A DNA stretch of 64,000 nucleotides. Source: Cunninghamia lanceolata. Its lineage: Eukaryota; Streptophyta; Pinopsida; Cupressales; Cupressaceae. This document shows, in pieces, positions 59,479 to 64,000 of this stretch. Every line of letters begins with the position of its first letter. Position 1 is the stretch's first letter. The notes under the pieces are model-generated. The model saw only the letters and a list, made by a program, of their open reading frames with translations, was not told the DNA's origin and made no database searches. Made by a program: the position numbers and the translations under genes. The stretch is from positions 5,580,001 through 5,644,000 of the forward strand of contig BSBN01001687.1 of assembly GCA_027924645.1 (NCBI GenBank). Reading direction: 5' to 3'.

Positions 59479-60750
59479 CTAAGAAAGACATACAAGATTA
59501 TGTAAAGAATGTTGTAGATCAAAAGTTTTTCGATCTAGAAAATTCTCAAAGTTTTTGTGCATATCCTGCAGTCCATGTCCTCTGTCAATACTTCCACGAT
59601 TTTCATACCTATCTACGAGAGTAGTTCCAATCATAATAATTGACAAAAGAATTCCCTCACCATTATGCATGATGAACGATCATACCCTGTTTTCTGAATA
59701 GAATGCTATCAAAGGCTGAGAAAATTCTATTTTGTTCAAGGTGTGTTCTAACCAAAGTACTACAGTTGCCTTCTTATATGTCTTCTGATGAGTGCGATTT
59801 CACAAATATTAACATCATTGCACTTTAAAAACCTATACAGCCTATTGTTTGTCAGTGTAATTTTAATCAACTTTGTGCAAGGGAGCAAATTTGAATTAGT
59901 GAGTGCATCAGAAAGAATAATCTTGCATATAATGAAAAGGAAATTTAATATTTATAGCTAACTATACTAGAGCAGGGATTAAAGCCTTGGATTGTAGTTG
60001 TAATTAAATTTTATTATTGATGTGGAAGCCTACTCCTTTGGAATACTCGAGGATAACATATCCACTGTGATTTCTATTTTTCTCATAGTCATCCCAATGC
60101 ATTTGCTTGAAAAAACCTTTCAACAAATCCATTTTGTGAAATCTTGTGATCATTGCATACCACAAGATGGCATTACTTTGAGGCATTTTGTCAAACAGTT
60201 CACCTGCTTTGTCTCAAAGCTCCCAATTTGGCATAAGATCTGACAAAAATCCCTCTCTGTTTTGCCTTAATGGACGACCATGCCTATTCAAAAGTTCCCA
60301 TTTTGGCGTCCACAGGAAGGGTGCTAACCAAGGTTGAGGAAATTGACTTTAAGCCCGCCAATTGCATTTACTTAAAAATTTCTAAGGCCTTTTCAATCAT
60401 TGGCGTGTCTTGTCATCGCTACTGTCATGGCAATCCATGAGATCACATTTCTTTGAAGTCATTTTGTCAAACATTTGGCGTGCCTTGTCTACGCTTCCAT
60501 AATTTACATACTTGTTAATCAGGAATTCTTAACTACAATCCCCTTTTTATGCTTGGACGGTTGTCCATACCTTGTTCCAGAGCCACGTAGGCACAGGTAG
60601 GGAGGACGTTAGCAAAGGTTATGGAATTTGGTTTTACACCTGCCGATTTCATTTGCTTGAAAGCTTCCAAATCTTTTCAACAATTCTGTTTTGTACATAT
60701 CCTGCAACTCATTGCATTTCCTATAACAACCTCTCTTTGCATTTCTGTTA
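59479..60750 (-). pseudogene. Antisense PPR relics in the third LTR
   Basis: Minus-strand scraps of PLS-type PPR units: GEGILLSIIMIGTTLVDRYE with NRGSID (about 59660-59590), MPQSNAILWYAMITRFHKMD (60186-60127), and several more frames to 60750 that echo the nucleotide wording of 18700-19400 (AGGGAGGACGTTAGCAAAGG, TTGCATTTACTTAAAAATTT). Decay is heavier than in the other two cassettes. Confidence 0.75.
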
Positions 60751-63269
60751 TGATGTATAAGAAGTGAAATAGTATAATAGGTGGTAATTATAATAATGGT
60801 GTTTAAGTGATGAGTAAATAAAAAAAATTAAATGATCGTGTGGTATGATAAGATAGAAATAAGAATAAAAAAAAACAGCAAGAGAGAACAATGATATCAA
60901 TGTATTAAAAGTATATATAAGCATAGTAAAGGAAGAATTATGATACACGTGAGTGGGATAAATATAGGTGTAAATAAGGTGAGTTAATATAGATTGATAT
61001 GAAAATGAAAGTAAGCATAAAAGTAATGTAGTAGTAATATAAGTGATGATGAAGAAGTAGTAGAAAAAGATAAATGTGTAAAATAAATTATGTGTGAAGA
61101 GTAAAAGATTAGGTGTATAAAATGTTGAGAATAAATTAAATGAATAGTAGATATTAAAATGGTATAGAGGAACAATAATAAAAAGGATGAAATGATATTA
61201 AACTAGGTAAAAATAATAGATGGAAAAAGAGATAATATGAGATAAAATAAATGGTTAAAGTGTAAACAAAGGAAAGTCTAGATAAAGATGATGTTCAGAA
61301 TGGAGTTAGTATGGACAAAGGCCCATGCAAAGTAAACGTCTCTTTTAAAACATCCCCAATTTGTGTTGGAAAATAAACTCAACTTGCACATTTATTTCTC
61401 CACCGTAGAATTTCAAATTTGGTCCCCAACATAATGGTAGTAAAGGTTTTACCCGAAATTGTTTTAGAAAGAACAAAACAAAAAAACTAGTATTTTGAAA
61501 CAATCTCAAAATGTGATCGAAGAATCCTCATTTGACCAAGAAGTCAACATTATTTATCAATGATAGGAATTGTTAAATTTCAACTAGAGAAATTGGATTT
61601 AATTCATGTTGGATATCTGATTTTGTCTTAATTTGGTTCCAATTGTACATATAAGATTGAAATAATTATGCAAGGAAATGATCTAGTATCCTACTCTTGG
61701 AAAAAAGATAAATTTGATATGTGACTATACATCATTGTTTTACCTTGATTAAAGATCACTTGATGTACGACGAATGAACTATCCTATCACCTTGAAAACA
61801 GAATGAGTAAGTATTTTATTTAATTTATGTTTGTGATTAACATAAGTGAATTAGTATCTCTGAAACTATGTTTACAACTGTTTGAATGTCCTTATGTATT
61901 GATGAATGGATCAAAACATCTAGCCTTATTCTTTACATGCAAGAAAGGAAGTTTAATTCTTCTCAGCTATCATATATATTTCTTTTCATCTAGATAGGTA
62001 AACCTTGTAAAGAAACATCCAAACACAAACAAATCGTAGTGTTCGGTATTTACGGTACCTCTGTGTCACGTTTACGGGTAATACCGTCACGTTGAACCAA
62101 GTACCTCGTGCCTAACATAACTGCAATGACATCTGGGTACCATCCCTCTAAATCATTAGGGAGTAATAAGGAATCCACAGGAAGGGAAAATCTCCTTGGA
62201 TATCCCACTAAGAAGATTAACTAAAAAGGATGATTCTATTGAACTAATGATTACTAGGATGCTCATTTGGAAAAACACTCCAAGCATACTATCAGAAAAC
62301 GAGGCTTATTGACACATGGGTATAAATCAGGGAGGACATGTGAAATGTTAGATAGGACAACTAGGCCAATCTAGAAATGCTATCTATCATATGCTTTCAC
62401 CTTGCCCTTGCAGATCGTGGTGAAAGTACTAGGGGATCAAGAACAAACTTAGTCACGATAATTATCTAATCTAACTTGGGAAAGCAAATTAGATTTCATG
62501 GGTAGTTACCTTATAGGGATTCCTCCACACTAGGACTAACTGACAAACACCCTTTTAGGTGTTTGTGGTAGTGGACTAACTTCCGTACTAGTTTCACCGA
62601 GTGGGTGGTAGCTGACGAAGAACTATCTGGGGCAGGGAATAACCCTAGAAAAGGGCTGGGTACCCACTCACAGTTACATCAAACATAGTGCAAAATAGAA
62701 CTACATGTTCTCGTTCCCTGCATTAGTCACATCCGAAGGAGGGGGCCTTGATCCCGTGGATACAGGGTATGTAGGCAGTCTGGACGGCGAAGGATGCCCC
62801 CAGTACTCAGGTCTCCTGAATGTAGGGAGTCCTACAATTAGCATCGTGATCTTAATTCTCTAAGTAGTGATTACTGAGTTGTGTTAACATGAGATTGTTA
62901 AGTACATTTTGTGCAGATGATAAGGATACAGTTACTAGAGGAGAAGCAAGCTATCGAAAATGAATGCAGGATGTAATGCATGACTTAAGATATGAACTAA
63001 CCTGTTGTTCTTCTAGGTTATCTTACATAATTTATCTTCTCTCGTAATGTACTCTCTCTTCACTAGATTTAAATGTGGTGATCTTTTAAGAACCTAATGA
63101 TTCTAGGAAACTAAATTTCAAGTTTCATCGCATTGCTATAGCATACATTAAGCTCTTCTGGATGAATTTCACATTTCCTACATCTGCTAGATCAAAATTT
63201 TTATTCATTGGTATTTTTGAAATCAGAGTTTAATGTTATTTGATTTAGGATGTGTCGGGTCCTTACATG

Positions 63270-63281
63270 TGGTATCAGAGC
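63270..63281 (+). promoter_or_regulatory. Primer-binding site of the third family copy
   Basis: TGGTATCAGAGC is an exact initiator-Met site, two bases after the LTR end at 63267. Confidence 0.9.
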
Positions 63282-64000
63282 TTTTGGTTCAGACACTAGG
63301 CCTGAAGGTCTGCTAACCTAAAGCATGGTCAGAATTAAGACATAAGACTAATAGTATTTCCCTCTTGTGATCTAATGATCGTCCAGTTAATGATAAACAT
63401 GGATAGAAACATGAAAAAGAAATGATAAGATTGTAAGTAAACCCTCCCTACAAGGTGAAGTGGATAGCTTGATGACAGTAATGGTATGTGTAACGGGACA
63501 ACAGTAATTGGGTACATGACAATCGTAAGACTGGTGAAGTGAATATCATATTCCGTGGCGCATCATAAAATTTTTAGAATGGCATGCCCTAGGTTGTATG
63601 GGGTCATATGACTATTCATTTGGATTTTTGATATAGAAGTATGATAAGGTTGTTTCAAGTTTTGTGGCGAATGCTTAACGTGACATGGCGATTATCATTG
63701 TTCTCTACGTGGTTTGATACCATTGTATGATTTAGTTATTCGAGTGATAGAAGTCTACCCAGTTTCCGTACTCCCCTTAGGTGGTCTTGTTGTAAGGCTA
63801 CACGGTGCTTGTAATGTGCAAATTGTATGAGATTGTTGCATTATTTATTTTTGTGATAAAGATTTTACTTAAGTGTTAAGCCGCAGTGTTTTATTTCTTT
63901 ATTTAAATTTTGATGGTCCTTTTGCCTCAAGGACTTGTTCCTTGTTGAACTTGGGATGTTGCAATAATTTCTATCTTTGATCTTCACTTTTTCTTGGCTT
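63282..64000 (+). other. Start of the core of the third family copy, cut by the window edge
   Basis: Parallels 22715-23440 throughout (GGCCTGAAGGTCTGCTAACC, GGGTACATGACAATCGTAAG, TGCCTCAAGGACTTGTTC). No protein recognised. Confidence 0.75.

Larger units (their letters stand above)
58916..63267 (+). repeat. Third LTR of the PPR-carrying family (older copy)
   Basis: The right end is firm: GGGTCCTTACA at 63267, followed by the primer site. From about 60740 to 63267 the order and wording follow 20140-22700 (AT-rich block, GATAGGTAAACCTTGTAAAG, TTACGGTACCTCTGTGTCACG, GATTCCTCCACACTAGG, GATACAGGGTATGTAGGC). Antisense PPR relics precede this block, as in the other LTRs. The start is placed at TGTCACAAC, 58916, only because it resembles TGTCACGACC; it may be wrong. 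Divergence looks greater than between the two LTRs of 17861-50141. Confidence 0.65.

Noticed and set aside
1..64000. tRNA, rRNA and bacterial-type systems (CRISPR, operons, toxin-antitoxin)
   Set aside because: No cloverleaf or rRNA sequence was seen beyond the SINE-like head at 13228, and the window is eukaryotic in every feature.

Overview
The window reads as a stretch of a large, repeat-rich plant nuclear genome. A gymnosperm (conifer-like) source is my inference, from nested, very long LTR retrotransposons, decayed PLS-class PPR sequence with a DYW C-terminus, and a very low density of intact genes. A large-genome angiosperm is not excluded. Almost everything recognisable is mobile DNA or pseudogene. 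One intact-looking gene was found: a small, spliced, secreted cysteine-rich peptide gene on the minus strand at 54644-54957, with its own TATA box and poly(A) signal.

Layout. 1-229 and 12290-12560 are two halves of one minus-strand Copia gag, split by a Ty3/gypsy element (235-12284, target duplication TTTGA). That element has very long LTRs (4.2 and 6.05 kb) around a 1.8 kb core that keeps gag, a zinc knuckle and a chromodomain-type tail but lacks nearly all of pol. 12835-13650 is a decayed ABCB transporter nucleotide-binding domain with a tRNA-like SINE candidate inside it. 13765-14612 holds two related MITEs in a segment duplicated at 53833-54450; the second copy gives an empty site for one MITE. 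17280-17860 carries a decayed DYW domain and the start of a decayed PPR gene that resumes at 50142.

The PPR gene is interrupted by a plus-strand LTR element at 17861-50141 (target duplication ATGCA). Its LTRs carry an antisense cassette of PPR repeats. Its 3' LTR was later hit twice: by a SIRE-like Copia (29505-42314, duplication TACAA), whose own LTR holds a further long-LTR, short-core element (30816-38815, duplication ACTAG); and by a Tork/Tnt1-like Copia (43345-48643, duplication TATCT). The nest is therefore PPR gene, long-LTR element, Copia, Tat-like element.

51081-53832 is the remnant of another LTR element. 57117-57640 is a gypsy gag relic. 58916-64000 is a third LTR of the PPR-carrying family, followed by its primer-binding site and the first 0.7 kb of its core. 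The mobile-element genes are broken by stops and frameshifts. Many stops sit where related proteins have glutamine (CAG to TAG), as expected from deamination of methylated cytosine. Boundaries marked by target duplications are firm; other boundaries are estimates by eye.
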